64,000 bases of DNA from contig NZ_CP023439.1 in the NCBI RefSeq assembly GCF_002354895.1, positions 3,658,001 to 3,722,000 on the forward strand, given 5' to 3'. The position numbers and the translations under genes were made by a program. The notes under the pieces are model-generated. The model did no database searches and was not told where the DNA came from. It worked only from the letters and a program-made list of their open reading frames with translations. Shown here in pieces: positions 52,898 through 63,132 of the stretch (position 1 is its first letter; the number at the start of each line of letters is the position of its first letter). The stretch is from Thauera sp. K11. GTDB lineage: Bacteria; Pseudomonadota; Gammaproteobacteria; Burkholderiales; Rhodocyclaceae.

Positions 52898-53054
52898 GAT
52901 TGCCGCTTCCCCGGGGCGCGCGCCGCGCGCACCGGTGCTGTTCCTCCCTGATCACCAACGTATAGTATTGCGCACCCGTCGATACTTGCGGCACCGCAAC
53001 ATTCCCACCACGGTGTTCGAACCCTTCTCCGTCACGTCCACGCTCCGGTTTGCG

Positions 53055-54515
53055 ATGACCGTCCCGATGCTCCACCGTTTCGGCCGCCGGCTGCGCGGCC
53101 TCGCCGGCGCCATGCTGGCCTGCACCGCCCTGCTCGCCACCGCCGACACCCTGCCGCCCACCGTGCGCCTGGCACTCGAACAGGCCAGGGTTCCGGCCGA
53201 AGCGGTCTCGATCTGGGTCCAGCCCGTCGACGGGGGCCGGCCGGCACTGGCCTTCAATGCGGCACAGCCGATGAATCCGGCCTCGGTGATGAAGCTCGTC
53301 ACCGCGTTCGCCACCCTCGATCGCCTCGGTCCCGCACACGTCTGGACGACGCGGATCGCGAGCACGGGCAAGGTGCACGACGGCATCCTGGACGGCGATC
53401 TTTACATCGTGGGCGGGGCGGACCCGATGCTCGGCTACGACCGGCTGTGGAAGATGCTGCGGCGCGTGCAGGCGCTCGGCATCCACACGGTGCGCGGAGA
53501 CATCGTGCTCGACGGCTCGGCACTGTCGCTGCCGCCCCACGACCCCGGCGCATTCGACGGCCGCGGCCTGCGGCCCTACAACAGCGGACCGTACGGCCTG
53601 CTGCTGAACTGGAACACGTTGCAGCTCGCCCTCACCCCGGCCGCGCGCACCGGCGAGGCGGTGGCGGTCGCCGCCGAGCAGCCGCTCTCCGGCATGGCGA
53701 TCGACAACCGGCTGGTCACCTCGGACGCGCCATGCACGGTCTGGTACCGCGACCTCGATGCCCGCCTCGACCCCGGCCCGCGCCTGGTGCTGGCCGGCAG
53801 CCTGCCGGCCAGTTGCGGCCCGCGCAACTGGAGCGCGGCGCCGCTGGCCCCCGCCGATTACGGTACGGCGCTCGTCGCCGGCCTGTGGCGCGAGATGGGC
53901 GGCGCACTGCGCGGCAGGGTCAGGCCGGGAACCGCGCCTGCCGATGCCGAAGTGCGCCTGACCGAGGACTCGCCGCCGCTCGCCGACGTCGTGCGCGACA
54001 TGAACAAGTGGTCGAGCAACGTGATCGCCCGCCAGTTGCTGGCCACCCTGGGGGCGACCGCCGCCGCCGCGCCCGCGGCGGACATGGTGGCCGGCGGCGC
54101 CCGCGTCGCCGCGGACGTGCTCGCCGCCGCCGGCATCGATACGAGCGGACTGGTGATAGAGAACGGCTCCGGCCTGTCACGCATCGAGCGCATCGCCGCG
54201 GCGAGCCTGGGACAGTTGCTGGCCACCGCCTGGCAGCGGCCGTGGATGCCCGAATACATCTCGGCGCTGCCGGTGGCCGGCGTCGACGGCACCGCCCGCA
54301 AGCGGCTGGCCCGCAGCCCGGCCAGCGGACAAGCCCACGTCAAGACGGGCACGCTCAACGGCGTGCGCGCGATCGCCGGCTACCTGCTCGACGACACGGG
54401 GCACCGCCACGTCGTGGTCATGATGATCAACCACCCGGAGGCCGCGAACACCGCCGCGGCGCAGGATGCGCTGCTCGAATGGGTGTGGGCCGGCGGGCCG
54501 GGCCGCGCGCCCTAG
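53055..54515 (+). CDS. dacB: D-alanyl-D-alanine carboxypeptidase/endopeptidase (PBP4)
   Basis: The 486-residue protein has a signal peptide and the three active-site motifs of class C low-mass PBPs: SVMK (Ser nucleophile), SSN in NKWSSNVIAR, and KTG in HVKTGTLNG. The large inserted domain between the first two motifs is present. It trims cross-links in the periplasm. The start may be 53055 or 53067. It lies about 160 bp downstream of the divergent hypothetical gene. Confidence 0.93.
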   Translation: MTVPMLHRFGRRLRGLAGAMLACTALLATADTLPPTVRLALEQARVPAEAVSIWVQPVDGGRPALAFNAAQPMNPASVMKLVTAFATLDRLGPAHVWTTRIASTGKVHDGILDGDLYIVGGADPMLGYDRLWKMLRRVQALGIHTVRGDIVLDGSALSLPPHDPGAFDGRGLRPYNSGPYGLLLNWNTLQLALTPAARTGEAVAVAAEQPLSGMAIDNRLVTSDAPCTVWYRDLDARLDPGPRLVLAGSLPASCGPRNWSAAPLAPADYGTALVAGLWREMGGALRGRVRPGTAPADAEVRLTEDSPPLADVVRDMNKWSSNVIARQLLATLGATAAAAPAADMVAGGARVAADVLAAAGIDTSGLVIENGSGLSRIERIAAASLGQLLATAWQRPWMPEYISALPVAGVDGTARKRLARSPASGQAHVKTGTLNGVRAIAGYLLDDTGHRHVVVMMINHPEAANTAAAQDALLEWVWAGGPGRAP

Positions 54516-54579
54516 GACAGGCTCCGCCCCCGTTGCCGGCCGGCAGGCGGACGGCGCCGCAGCCGGCCCTTCCCGCGGG

Positions 54580-54999
54580 TCAGTTCATCGGCAGCGTGCG
54601 GCGATTGATCAGCGCCAGCCAGCCGCGCACCACCCGGTACAGCACCCACAGGCCGGCGAGACCGAGCAGCAGCAGGGCAAACGGAATCCCGATGATGGTG
54701 AGCATCATCAGCACCGCCACGGCGATCCACAGCACCGCGAACCAGAAGGTCCGGATCTGCCAGCGGAAATGGCACTCCAGCCAGGTGCCGCGCACCGCGT
54801 CCTGATTCCAGTAGTTCAGCACGATCGCGGCGATCGACGGCAGGCTGGCGACGAAGCTGCCGATGATGGAGGCTGAGCCGACCACGCCCGAGAAGACCGC
54901 GAAGGCATGCAGCGCGTAGATCAGGTGGGTGAGCGTGACCATGTTCTCGGAAGGCTGGCCGGCCTGCACGGGCGCGGGGACGGGGACTGGATCGTTCAT
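54580..54999 (-). CDS. Small membrane protein, DUF4870-like
   Basis: The 139-residue protein has a proline-rich N-terminal tail and about three or four hydrophobic segments (THLIYALHAFAVFSGVVG, TFWFAVLWIAVAVLMMLT, IPFALLLLGLAGLWVLYRV). The pattern fits the DUF4870 family of small bacterial membrane proteins. The start at 54997-54999 follows AGGAACA. It is downstream of ubiD on the same strand. The function is unknown. Confidence 0.75.
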   Translation of the reverse strand: MNDPVPVPAPVQAGQPSENMVTLTHLIYALHAFAVFSGVVGSASIIGSFVASLPSIAAIVLNYWNQDAVRGTWLECHFRWQIRTFWFAVLWIAVAVLMMLTIIGIPFALLLLGLAGLWVLYRVVRGWLALINRRTLPMN

Positions 55000-55154
55000 C
55001 GGTTGTTCCTCCGGAATGCTGGAATCGGGCGCCGTGGCGCCGGTCGAGGCGGTTGACCCGTGCGGGTCCGTTTCGTTCTTGCGCCGCAACGTCGTCGGCC
55101 CGCCCGGCCGCGTGCCGGGCAGATGCTCCGAAGCCGCGGCAGGTTCGCGGGCGG

Positions 55155-56645
55155 TCAGAGCCCGAGTTCGCTCCACATCGCATCGACGCGCCGCTTCACC
55201 GCGTCGTCCATGACGATGGGTCGGCCCCATTCGCGGCCGGTTTCGCCCGGCCACTTGTTGGTGGCGTCCAGCCCCATCTTGCTGCCCAGGCCGGCCACCG
55301 GGCTGGCGAAGTCCAGGTAGTCGATCGGCGTGTTGTCGACCAGGGTCGTGTCGCGGCTGGCGTCCATGCGCGTGGTCAGCGCCCAGACCACCTCCTTCCA
55401 GTCGCGGATATCCACGTCGTCGTCGACCACGATGATGAACTTCGTGTACATGAACTGGCGCAGGAAGCTCCAGATGCCGAACATCACCCGCTTGGCATGG
55501 CCGGGATACTGCTTGCGGATGCCCACCACCGCAAGCCGGTAGGAGCAGCCTTCCGGCGGCAGGTAGAAATCGGCGATCTCCGGGAACTGCTTCTGCAGCA
55601 GCGGCACGAACACTTCGTTCAACGCCACGCCCAGCATCGCCGGCTCGTCGGGCGGCTTGCCGGTGTAGGTGCTGTGGTAGATCGGGTCGCGCCGCATGGT
55701 GATGCGCTCGATCGTGAACACCGGGAAGTCGGATACCTCGTTGTAGTAGCCGGTGTGGTCGCCGTAGGGGCCTTCGGGCGCCGTGTCGCCGGGCAGGATC
55801 ACGCCCTCGAGCACGATCTCGGCCGAGGCCGGCACCTGCAGCTCGTTGCCGAGGCATTTCACCAGTTCGGTCTTGGCGCCGCGCAGCAGACCGGCGAACT
55901 GGTATTCCGACAGCGTGTCGGGGACCGGCGTCACCGCGCCGAGGATGGTCGCCGGATCGCAGCCGAGCACCACCGATACCGGAAAAGGCTCGCCGGGGTG
56001 CGCGCGCTGGTGCTCGAGGAAATCGAGCGCGCCGCCGCGGTGCGCCAGCCAGCGCATGATCACGCGGTTGCGGCCGATCACCTGCTGGCGGTAGATGCCC
56101 AGGTTCTGGCGCTTCTTGTGCGGCCCGCGCGTCACCACCAGGCCCCAGGTGATCAGCGGCGCGGCGTCGCCGGGCCAGCAGTGCTGGATGGGCAGCTTCG
56201 CCAGGTCCACCTCGGCGCCCTCCCACACGACCTGCTGGCAGGGCGCGGAGCGGACTTCCTTCGGCGCCATGTTCAGCACCTGCTTGAGCACCGGCAGTTT
56301 TTCCCAGGCGTCCTTCAGGCCCCTGGGCGGTTCTGGCTCCTTGAGGTAGGCCAGCAGCCTGCCGACCTCGCGCAGCGGCGTGCTCCAGTCGCCGTCGGCG
56401 ACGTCCTCGCCCATGCCCATCGCCACCCGCTGCGGCGTGCCGAACAGGTTGGCGAGCACCGGAATCGACTGCGGCACGCCCTTCGTCACCGGCTTCTCGA
56501 ACAGCAGCGCCGGGCCGCCCGCGCGCAGCACGCGGTCGGCGATCTCGGTCATCTCGAGATGGGTGTCGACCGGCACCGCGATGCGTTTCAGCTCGCCGCG
56601 GGCCTCGAGTTGGGTGATGAAGTCGCGCAGGTCGTCGTATTTCAT
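55155..56645 (-). CDS. ubiD: 4-hydroxy-3-polyprenylbenzoate decarboxylase (prFMN-dependent)
   Basis: The 496-residue protein has the UbiD layout: an N-terminal [22 protein letters not shown], prFMN/metal-site residues around [19 protein letters not shown] (Arg, Asn), and the catalytic region [13 protein letters not shown] and [14 protein letters not shown] with the conserved Glu and Asp. It decarboxylates the ring of the ubiquinone precursor. UbiX, which makes the cofactor, is not in the window. The start at 56643-56645 has only a weak ribosome binding site. Confidence 0.95.
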   Translation of the reverse strand: MKYDDLRDFITQLEARGELKRIAVPVDTHLEMTEIADRVLRAGGPALLFEKPVTKGVPQSIPVLANLFGTPQRVAMGMGEDVADGDWSTPLREVGRLLAYLKEPEPPRGLKDAWEKLPVLKQVLNMAPKEVRSAPCQQVVWEGAEVDLAKLPIQHCWPGDAAPLITWGLVVTRGPHKKRQNLGIYRQQVIGRNRVIMRWLAHRGGALDFLEHQRAHPGEPFPVSVVLGCDPATILGAVTPVPDTLSEYQFAGLLRGAKTELVKCLGNELQVPASAEIVLEGVILPGDTAPEGPYGDHTGYYNEVSDFPVFTIERITMRRDPIYHSTYTGKPPDEPAMLGVALNEVFVPLLQKQFPEIADFYLPPEGCSYRLAVVGIRKQYPGHAKRVMFGIWSFLRQFMYTKFIIVVDDDVDIRDWKEVVWALTTRMDASRDTTLVDNTPIDYLDFASPVAGLGSKMGLDATNKWPGETGREWGRPIVMDDAVKRRVDAMWSELGL

Positions 56646-56721
56646 GGATGTCTCGTGATCGGCGCAGGGCGCGAAGCGCCGTCCGGCACCCACGCCCGAT
56701 GGCGATTGCGGTGGTGGGTGT

Positions 56722-57558
56722 TCAGCGGCAGGCGTTGATCGCGTCGCGGGTGGCGAGCGCGGCCTGGCGCGCGGCGGCGGCGAAGCCTTCGCTTTCGGCG
56801 GACATCGCGCCCGCATAGAGGATGGCGCGCGAGGAGTTGATCATCAGCCCGGTGCCGTCCGCCGTGCGGCCGGCGGCCACGGTGGCGGGAACGTCGCCGC
56901 CCTGCGCGCCGATGCCCGGCACCAGCAGCGGCATGTCGCCGGTGAGTGCGCGCACGCGCGCGATCTCGGCCGGAAAGGTCGCCCCCACCACCAGGCCGCA
57001 GTTGCCGCCGGCATTCCACTCCTCGGCCACCAGGCGCGCGACGTGCTCGTAGAGTTTCAGGCTGCCGCCGGGGGCGCCGACGTCGAGGAACTGCAGGTCC
57101 GAACCGCCCGGGTTCGAGGTGCGGCACAGCAGGATCACGCCCTTGTCCGGGTAGGCCAGGTAGGGCTCGACCGAATCGCGCCCCATGTAGGGGTTCACCG
57201 TGACCGCATCGGCCTTGTAGCGTTCGAAGGACTCGACCGCGTACTGCTCGGCGGTGCTGCCGATGTCGCCGCGCTTGGCGTCGAGCACCACCGGCGTGCC
57301 GGGATGCCTGGCGTGGATGTGCTCGATCAGCGCTTCGAGCTGGTCTTCGGCGCGGCGCGCGGCGAAGTGGGCGATCTGCGGCTTGAAGCAGCACACGGCG
57401 TCCGCCGTGACATCGACGATGGCCTTGCAGAACTCGAAGATGGCGTCCGGACGTCCCTGCAGATGGGCCGGGAACCTGGCCGGATCGGGATCGAGGCCGA
57501 CGCACAGCAGGCTGTTGCGCTGCTGCCAGGCGGCCTTCAGGGCGGTCATGAAGTGCAT
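56722..57558 (-). CDS. pyrF: Orotidine-5'-phosphate decarboxylase (type 2)
   Basis: The 278-residue protein has the type 2 PyrF barrel: [13 protein letters not shown] near the start, the catalytic [17 protein letters not shown] with Lys and two Asp, and [10 protein letters not shown]. It makes UMP. A longer frame starting upstream was rejected; ATG 57556-57558 follows AGGAAC. Confidence 0.94.
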   Translation of the reverse strand: MHFMTALKAAWQQRNSLLCVGLDPDPARFPAHLQGRPDAIFEFCKAIVDVTADAVCCFKPQIAHFAARRAEDQLEALIEHIHARHPGTPVVLDAKRGDIGSTAEQYAVESFERYKADAVTVNPYMGRDSVEPYLAYPDKGVILLCRTSNPGGSDLQFLDVGAPGGSLKLYEHVARLVAEEWNAGGNCGLVVGATFPAEIARVRALTGDMPLLVPGIGAQGGDVPATVAAGRTADGTGLMINSSRAILYAGAMSAESEGFAAAARQAALATRDAINACR

Positions 57559-57691
57559 GATGGTTCCTGGATGATGGCGGGCGCAATGATAAGCCCGATG
57601 AAGCGCGCCGCGCACCGCGAAGGCTCGGGCCGCGGCCCGGGAACCGTCCGGCGCAGGCCATGCGGCCGGCGCCGGTTGCAGCACGGATAGG

Positions 57692-57937
57692 TCAGATATT
57701 CAGGATCTTCATCGCCTTGGCCAGGGTATCGATCGACTCCTGGTGCTTTCCGGCGTCGTGCAGCGCCTCGCCTTCGGCCCGCAGCTTCTTGACCTCGGCC
57801 ATCTGCTCGCTGCTCAGCGACGGATTCTTCGACAGCGCCTCGTCGATCTTCTTCATGTCGGCCGGGCAATGGAAGGCCAGCGCGGCCGCCGACAGCAGCA
57901 TCGCCGCCACCCCTGCCAGCATGTGCATCCCGTTCAT
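57692..57937 (-). CDS. Small exported protein of unknown function
   Basis: The 81-residue protein has a signal peptide ([19 protein letters not shown]) and a charged helical body ([31 protein letters not shown]) that looks like a coil or a single TPR-like helix pair. One Cys follows the signal region, but there is no clear lipobox. The GAGGAG site favours the third of three adjacent ATG codons. Similar small periplasmic proteins exist, but I cannot name a function. Confidence 0.65.
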   Translation of the reverse strand: MNGMHMLAGVAAMLLSAAALAFHCPADMKKIDEALSKNPSLSSEQMAEVKKLRAEGEALHDAGKHQESIDTLAKAMKILNI

Positions 57938-58010
57938 CATCATCTCCTCGGCTTGCGGGCCAATTCCCGCGAGGGGTTGACCGGCACCACGCCCGAGGGT
58001 TGCGGCAGGA

Positions 58011-58892
58011 TCAGAAGCGGCGCAGCAGGTCGTCGAGGAACACGCCGGCGAAAATCGCCGCCCCCACCCAGTTGTTGTGGCGGAACGCCTTGAAGCAGTT
58101 GGCGCGGTCGCGCTCGCGGATCAGCGTGTAGTGATAGCCGGCGATGCCGGCCGCGCCGAGCAGGCCGGCGAAATAGAGCGGGCCGCGGGCGGCGGCGACG
58201 CCGACCGCCGCCAGCAGCGCGAACGCCGCGGCATAGCACAGCATCACCGCCGCGACGTCGAAGCGCCCGAAGGTGATCGCCGAGGTCTTGATGCCGATCT
58301 TGAGGTCGTCGGGGCGATCGACCATCGCATACTCGGTGTCGTAGGCCACTGCCCAGCAGATGTTCGCCAGCAGCATCACCCAGGCGATGGCCGGCACCTC
58401 GCCGAGGATCGCGGCAAAACCCATCGGGATGCCGAAGCCGAAGGCGATGCCCAGGTACGCCTGCGGGATGGCGAAGAAGCGCTTGGTGAACGGATAGCTC
58501 GCCGCCAGGAACAGCGCCGGCACCGACAGCCAGATCACCAGCGGCTGGAGCGGCAGGATCAGGATGAAGGCCGCGGCCGACAGCCCCGCCGCCAGCAGCA
58601 GGGCCTCGCGCGGGCTCACCGCGCGGGTGGCGAGCGGACGGCTCCGGGTACGCTCGACGTGGCCATCGAAGTCGCGGTCGGCGTAGTCGTTGATCACGCA
58701 GCCGGCCGAGCGCATCAGCAGCGTACCCAGCGCGAAGATCAGCAGCACGTGGAGCGGCGGCACGCCGTCCGCCGCGATCCACAGCGCCCACAGCGTGGGC
58801 CACAGCAGCAGCAGCGTGCCGATCGGCTTGTCGAGCCGCATCAGGCGGACGTAGTGGGGCAGTTTGGCACTCAGTGTCATCGTGTTCATCAT
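58011..58892 (-). CDS. ubiA: 4-hydroxybenzoate polyprenyltransferase
   Basis: The 293-residue membrane protein has the two Asp-rich motifs [15 protein letters not shown] and [13 protein letters not shown] that bind the Mg-prenyl-diphosphate, with about nine hydrophobic helices. It attaches the polyprenyl tail to 4-hydroxybenzoate. Its start overlaps the ubiC stop by 4 bp. Confidence 0.96.
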   Translation of the reverse strand: MMNTMTLSAKLPHYVRLMRLDKPIGTLLLLWPTLWALWIAADGVPPLHVLLIFALGTLLMRSAGCVINDYADRDFDGHVERTRSRPLATRAVSPREALLLAAGLSAAAFILILPLQPLVIWLSVPALFLAASYPFTKRFFAIPQAYLGIAFGFGIPMGFAAILGEVPAIAWVMLLANICWAVAYDTEYAMVDRPDDLKIGIKTSAITFGRFDVAAVMLCYAAAFALLAAVGVAAARGPLYFAGLLGAAGIAGYHYTLIRERDRANCFKAFRHNNWVGAAIFAGVFLDDLLRRF

Positions 58893-59455
58893 CGGGGCAG
58901 ATCGAATATCGCAGGCAGAAAGAATTCGCTCACCAGCAGGGCGCGGCCGTGCAGGCGGAACAGCGAGCGGCGCGCCCACGACTGCCGCGGCAGCGGGGCG
59001 CCGTCGTGCACGGCGAGCGCGGAACGCGCCCGATGATAACGCGCATCGCGCGCATCGAAACGCATGCAGCTCAGCGGCGAACGGCTGATCGCCGGATCGG
59101 CGAACAGCGCCTCGCCCAGCGGCCGCGACCCCATGCCGTGGAACAGGTTCCAGGCGCCGCGCACGTTGCGCCGCGGCAGCAGCGAACGCCCGAACACCAC
59201 CGGCCGGCCGTCGGCCAGCAGCAGCACCTCGCGCACCCAGACCCGCTCGCCCGCACGCAGGCCGAGCAAGGCTGCCTCGTCGAGCCGCGCGCTGCCCGGC
59301 CCCTGGAACAACAGGCGCACGGCGAAATGCGTGCAGCGCGCACGGATGCGCGAGGTCAGCGAGGCAGGATCGGTCAGCCAGGGGATCAGGGCGGACGGGA
59401 CGCCGGCGCGCGGCGGTGCCGGGCGCCAGGTTTCGCGGTGGAGTCGGGTACGCAT
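58889..59455 (-). CDS. ubiC: Chorismate lyase
   Basis: The 188-residue protein has the UbiC features [22 protein letters not shown] and [21 protein letters not shown]. It makes 4-hydroxybenzoate for ubiquinone from chorismate, the substrate of UbiA encoded in the overlapping next gene. The start is uncertain: ATG 59455 is used, and an alternative Met lies at 59482; neither has a clear ribosome binding site. Confidence 0.9.
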   Translation of the reverse strand: MRTRLHRETWRPAPPRAGVPSALIPWLTDPASLTSRIRARCTHFAVRLLFQGPGSARLDEAALLGLRAGERVWVREVLLLADGRPVVFGRSLLPRRNVRGAWNLFHGMGSRPLGEALFADPAISRSPLSCMRFDARDARYHRARSALAVHDGAPLPRQSWARRSLFRLHGRALLVSEFFLPAIFDLPR

Positions 59456-59814
59456 GAGGGGCAAGGCGGTTCGGAGCGGCATTCTAGCAAGCCGATCGGG
59501 CAGCCGGCCCGACGACGGCCACGACGGAACGAGACGACTCACACCCCACCCCAGGCACGCAACCGCGCAGGGATTCGGCGCCGGGGATTCGCGGAACGGG
59601 CGAGGACTGTCCGACAAGACGACTCACACCCCGCCCCAGGCACGCAACCGCGCAGCGATCCGGTGCCGGGGATTCGTGGAGCGGGCGAGGACTGTCCGAG
59701 CACCGAGCGCAGCGAGGGCGAGTTCCGCAGCCCGACGGAACGAATCCCCGGCGCCGGATCGCGGGAAGCACGCAATGGCGCCCGCAACCCCTCCGAACAG
59801 CCGGCCAGAAACAC
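59456..59814. other. Repeat-bearing gap between ubiC and recG
   Basis: These 359 bp have no supported gene. They hold two near-identical 83-bp direct repeats (59532-59614 and 59617-59699) and a partly inverted copy around 59737-59765. The peptide-like open frames across them are artefacts of the repeat composition. Confidence 0.8.
59532..59699. repeat. Two direct 83-bp repeats of an extragenic element
   Basis: Copies at 59532-59614 and 59617-59699 begin AGACGACTCACACCCC and end CTGTCCGA, with about six mismatches. The core GGCGCCGGGGATTCG occurs again inverted near 59741-59757, so the unit can form a palindromic stem. The look is that of a dispersed extragenic palindromic element, not a gene. 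Confidence 0.85.
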
Positions 59815-61929
59815 TCAAGCGCGCAGCAACGCCTCCCGCCCGCCCAGCCAGCGCGCCATCAGCCGCTCGGCCGCCTGCGGCATGTCGCGCAGCATCTGCT
59901 CGGCCAGTGTGCGCGCCGGCTCGATCAGGTCGACGTCGCCCTCCAGGCTGGCGTAGCGCAGCAGCGGCAGGCCGCTCTGGCGCGCGCCGACGAACTCGCC
60001 GGGGCCGCGGATGCGCAGGTCGGCACGGGCGATCTCGAAACCGTCGGTGTGCTCGTAGATCACCTTCAGGCGCTCACGGCCCGTCTGCGACAGCGGCTGG
60101 GCGTAGATGAGGATGCACACCGACTCCGCACTGCCGCGCCCGACGCGGCCGCGCAACTGATGCAGTTGCGCCAGGCCGAAGCGCTCGGCGTGCTCGATCA
60201 CCATCAGGCTGGCGTTGGGCACGTCCACGCCGACCTCGATGACGGTGGTGGCCACCAGCACGTCAAGCTCATGGGCGGCGAAGGCCGCCATCGTCGCCGA
60301 CTTCCCGTCGGCCTTCAGCTTGCCGTGCAGCAGGCCGATGCGCAGCTCCGGCAGCGCGGCGGACAAGGTCTCGAAGGTTTCGAGCGCGGTCTGCAGTTGC
60401 AGCGTCTCGGACTCCTCGATCAGCGGGCACACCCAGTAAGCCTGGCGCCCCTCGCTGCAGGCGGCGCGCAGCCGGCCGATGACCTCGTCGCGGCGCGCAT
60501 CGGACACCAGCCGCGTGCGGATCGGCGTGCGGCCCGGCGGCAGTTCGTCGAGCACCGACACATCGAGGTCGGCGTAGTGCGTCATCGCCAGCGTGCGCGG
60601 GATGGGCGTGGCCGACATCATCAGCATGTGGGGCCGCAGGCCGGCGCCTTCGCCGGCGATGCCCTTCTCGCGCAGGGCCAGGCGCTGGCGCACGCCGAAG
60701 CGGTGCTGCTCGTCCACGACGGCCAGCGCCAGCCGGGGCAGGTTCACCGGGTCTTCGATCAGGGCATGCGTGCCGACCGCCAGCAACGCCTCGCCGCTGC
60801 GCAGGCGCTCGAGTTCGGCCTCGCGCTCGCGCTTCTTCCTGCTGCCCGACAGCCAGACCACGTGCAGGCCGAGCGGCTCCAGCCAGGCGGCGAGCTTCTT
60901 CCAGTGCTGTTCGGCAAGGATTTCCGTCGGCGCCATCAGCGCCGCCTGGTAACCGTTCTCGGCCGCCTGCAGCATCGCCAGCGCGGCGACGATGGTCTTG
61001 CCGCTGCCGACGTCGCCCTGCAGCAGGCGCTGCATCGGATGCGCCGCCGCGAGATCGGCGGCGATCTCGGCAACGGCGCGCGCCTGCGCCCCGGTCAGCC
61101 GGAAGGGCAGTTGCGCCAGCAGCGCGTCCGTCAGCTCGCGGCGCGCCGGCAAGGCGGCCGCGCCGCGCGCGCGGCGGGCGTTGTAGGCGCGGCGCAGCGA
61201 CATCTGCTGCACCAGCAGTTCCTCGAACTTGATGCGCCGCCAGGCCGAATGATGCCGCTGCTCCAGCGCCGCCGGATCGGCATCCGGAGCCGGATGGTGC
61301 AACGCGCGGACTGCGTCGGCGAAAGACGGCAGGAGCAGCGCATCGCATACCGCCGGCGGCAGCGGATCGTCCAGCGGCGACACCGCCAGCGCGCGGTCGA
61401 TCAGCCTGCGCAGCGTCGCCTGCCCCAGGCCCGCCGTCGTCGGATACACCGGCGTCAGCGCCTCGGGCAACCCTTCGCCGGCCGCCACCGGCCGCAGCCG
61501 CGGATGCACCATCTCGTCGCCGAAGAAGCCGCCGCGCACCTCGCCGAACAGCCGCACACGGCGGCCGGGCGCCAGCATCTTCTGCTGCGACGGGTAGAAA
61601 TTGAGCCAGCGCGCCACCAGCGTGCCCGATGCGTCGCGGACCCGGGCGACGAGCTGGCGGCGCGGATGCGGGGTGACTTCGCAGGACGACACCTCGCCCT
61701 CGACCTGTGCCGGAAAGCCGGGGCGCACGGCCTCGATCGGCGTGATGCGGGTCTCGTCCTCGTAGCGCAGCGGCAGATGCAGGACGAGATCTTCCGGCCG
61801 GTGGATGTCGAGCTTCGCCAGGCGGCCGGCGAGCTGGGAGCCGACGCCCGCCCAGCCGCGCGCAGCCGGCGCGGGCGCCGCCGGAGATGCATCCTGCGCG
61901 GCAGGCTTCGAGGCGGACGCGGACGGCAA
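59815..61929 (-). CDS. recG: ATP-dependent DNA helicase RecG
   Basis: The 704-residue protein has the N-terminal wedge domain and superfamily 2 helicase motifs: Walker A GDVGSGKT, the DEQH box in VVDEQHRFGVRQR, SATPIPRTLAM, and QLRGRVGRGSAES (motif VI). It remodels stalled replication forks. The only upstream start in frame is TTG at 61927-61929, and no ribosome binding site is visible. Confidence 0.95.
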   Translation of the reverse strand: MPSASASKPAAQDASPAAPAPAARGWAGVGSQLAGRLAKLDIHRPEDLVLHLPLRYEDETRITPIEAVRPGFPAQVEGEVSSCEVTPHPRRQLVARVRDASGTLVARWLNFYPSQQKMLAPGRRVRLFGEVRGGFFGDEMVHPRLRPVAAGEGLPEALTPVYPTTAGLGQATLRRLIDRALAVSPLDDPLPPAVCDALLLPSFADAVRALHHPAPDADPAALEQRHHSAWRRIKFEELLVQQMSLRRAYNARRARGAAALPARRELTDALLAQLPFRLTGAQARAVAEIAADLAAAHPMQRLLQGDVGSGKTIVAALAMLQAAENGYQAALMAPTEILAEQHWKKLAAWLEPLGLHVVWLSGSRKKREREAELERLRSGEALLAVGTHALIEDPVNLPRLALAVVDEQHRFGVRQRLALREKGIAGEGAGLRPHMLMMSATPIPRTLAMTHYADLDVSVLDELPPGRTPIRTRLVSDARRDEVIGRLRAACSEGRQAYWVCPLIEESETLQLQTALETFETLSAALPELRIGLLHGKLKADGKSATMAAFAAHELDVLVATTVIEVGVDVPNASLMVIEHAERFGLAQLHQLRGRVGRGSAESVCILIYAQPLSQTGRERLKVIYEHTDGFEIARADLRIRGPGEFVGARQSGLPLLRYASLEGDVDLIEPARTLAEQMLRDMPQAAERLMARWLGGREALLRA

Positions 61930-61999
61930 TCTGGAAAAGGGAAGCGGTCGGCGAACGGGCCGGCCCGCGGGACCGGTCCGTTCGCAGCGGCAGCCCGGG

Positions 62000-62380
62000 T
62001 CAGCCGAGAACCAGGATGGCGTCGGCCTCGACCACCGCGCCGCGCGGCAGCTCCTTCACGCCGACGGCGGCGCGCGCCGGATACGGCTCGGCGAAGTAGC
62101 GCGCCATCACCTCGTTCACCTTGGCGAAGTTCCCCAGGTCGGTCAGGAAGATCGTCAGCTTGACGGCGTCGGCGAGCGAGCCGCCGGCCGCCTCGGCAAG
62201 CGCCTTCAGGTTCTCGAACACGCGCACGGTCTGCGCCTCGAAACCCTCGGCCATCTGCATGGAGACAGGGTCGAGGCCGATCTGCCCGGAGATGTAGACC
62301 GTGTTGCCCGCCTTCACCGCCTGCGAATAGGTGCCGATGGCGGCCGGAGCGTTCGGCGTGGAAACGATGCTGCGGCTCAT
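62000..62380 (-). CDS. ridA: Reactive intermediate/imine deaminase RidA
   Basis: The 126-residue protein is a YjgF/RidA homologue with [24 protein letters not shown] and the conserved Arg of [18 protein letters not shown]. It clears 2-aminoacrylate and related enamines, which the threonine/serine ammonia-lyase encoded at 18913 can produce. It lies 70 bp upstream of recG. Confidence 0.95.
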   Translation of the reverse strand: MSRSIVSTPNAPAAIGTYSQAVKAGNTVYISGQIGLDPVSMQMAEGFEAQTVRVFENLKALAEAAGGSLADAVKLTIFLTDLGNFAKVNEVMARYFAEPYPARAAVGVKELPRGAVVEADAILVLG

Positions 62381-62471
62381 GAACTCATCCTCGCGTGTTT
62401 GAAATCACAGGATTCTAACCCCTGCCGGACTACGGACACGCTTCCGCCCGCCGCGGTGCGTACGGCCGCGC

Positions 62472-62996
62472 TCAGCGCTGCGCCATGGCACGGACCAGTT
62501 CGGCCTCGGCCAGCGTGATGCCGCAGCGCTCCGCAATGGCGGCGGCCTCGACGCCGCGGCGCGCATACGCGAGGGCCGCGTCGTATTCGGGCGAGACGCC
62601 GGCCGGCGCCGGCGCCAGCCGCTCGCGCAGATCCTCGACGTCGGCGCGCAGGCCGGCGATGGTCCGGTCCTGCTCGGCGCACCGCTGCTGCAGCCGCTCC
62701 AATTCGCGGTGCAGGTGCTGCCACTCGAACGACCTGCGGAAGGCATCGTCATCCGTGACCGCGGCAGGCTGCGGCCGCAGTTCGGGCGCGTAGTCGAAAT
62801 CGTCGTCCGCCGCATCGGACTCGTCGTCTTCGGCCTGCGGCGGAGCCGGCTGCCGGGCCCCGCCCGCCGCCGCTGCATCCACCCCGGTCTTGCCGCGCGC
62901 GGGCACCAGCCCGCGCGCACGCACGTACCACCACGCGCCGGCCGCCACCGCCAGGGCCAGCAGGACGCCTCCGACGGCCAGCAGATCGACGGCCAC
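62472..62996 (-). CDS. DUF2802 family membrane-anchored protein
   Basis: The 174-residue protein has an N-terminal membrane helix (LLAVGGVLLALAVAAGAWWYV), an acidic linker, a coiled coil (LHRELERLQQRCAEQDRTIAGLRADVEDL) and a short C-terminal DUF2802-like helix-turn-helix (YDAALAYARRGVEAAAIAERCGITLAEAEL). The start is GTG with GGAGG 5 bp upstream. The function is unknown; family members sit near motility or envelope genes. Confidence 0.78.
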   Translation of the reverse strand: MAVDLLAVGGVLLALAVAAGAWWYVRARGLVPARGKTGVDAAAAGGARQPAPPQAEDDESDAADDDFDYAPELRPQPAAVTDDDAFRRSFEWQHLHRELERLQQRCAEQDRTIAGLRADVEDLRERLAPAPAGVSPEYDAALAYARRGVEAAAIAERCGITLAEAELVRAMAQR

Positions 62997-63132
62997 CTAG
63001 ACCTCCGCCAGACCGGTGGAACCAGCTTGCGGCACGGACACGCGGGAAGCAGGGGCAAAAGCGATCATCGACGGCGGGGACGGGCTGAATTGAACCGATA
63101 ATAGCGACCACCCTTGGCACAGACAAACGCCG

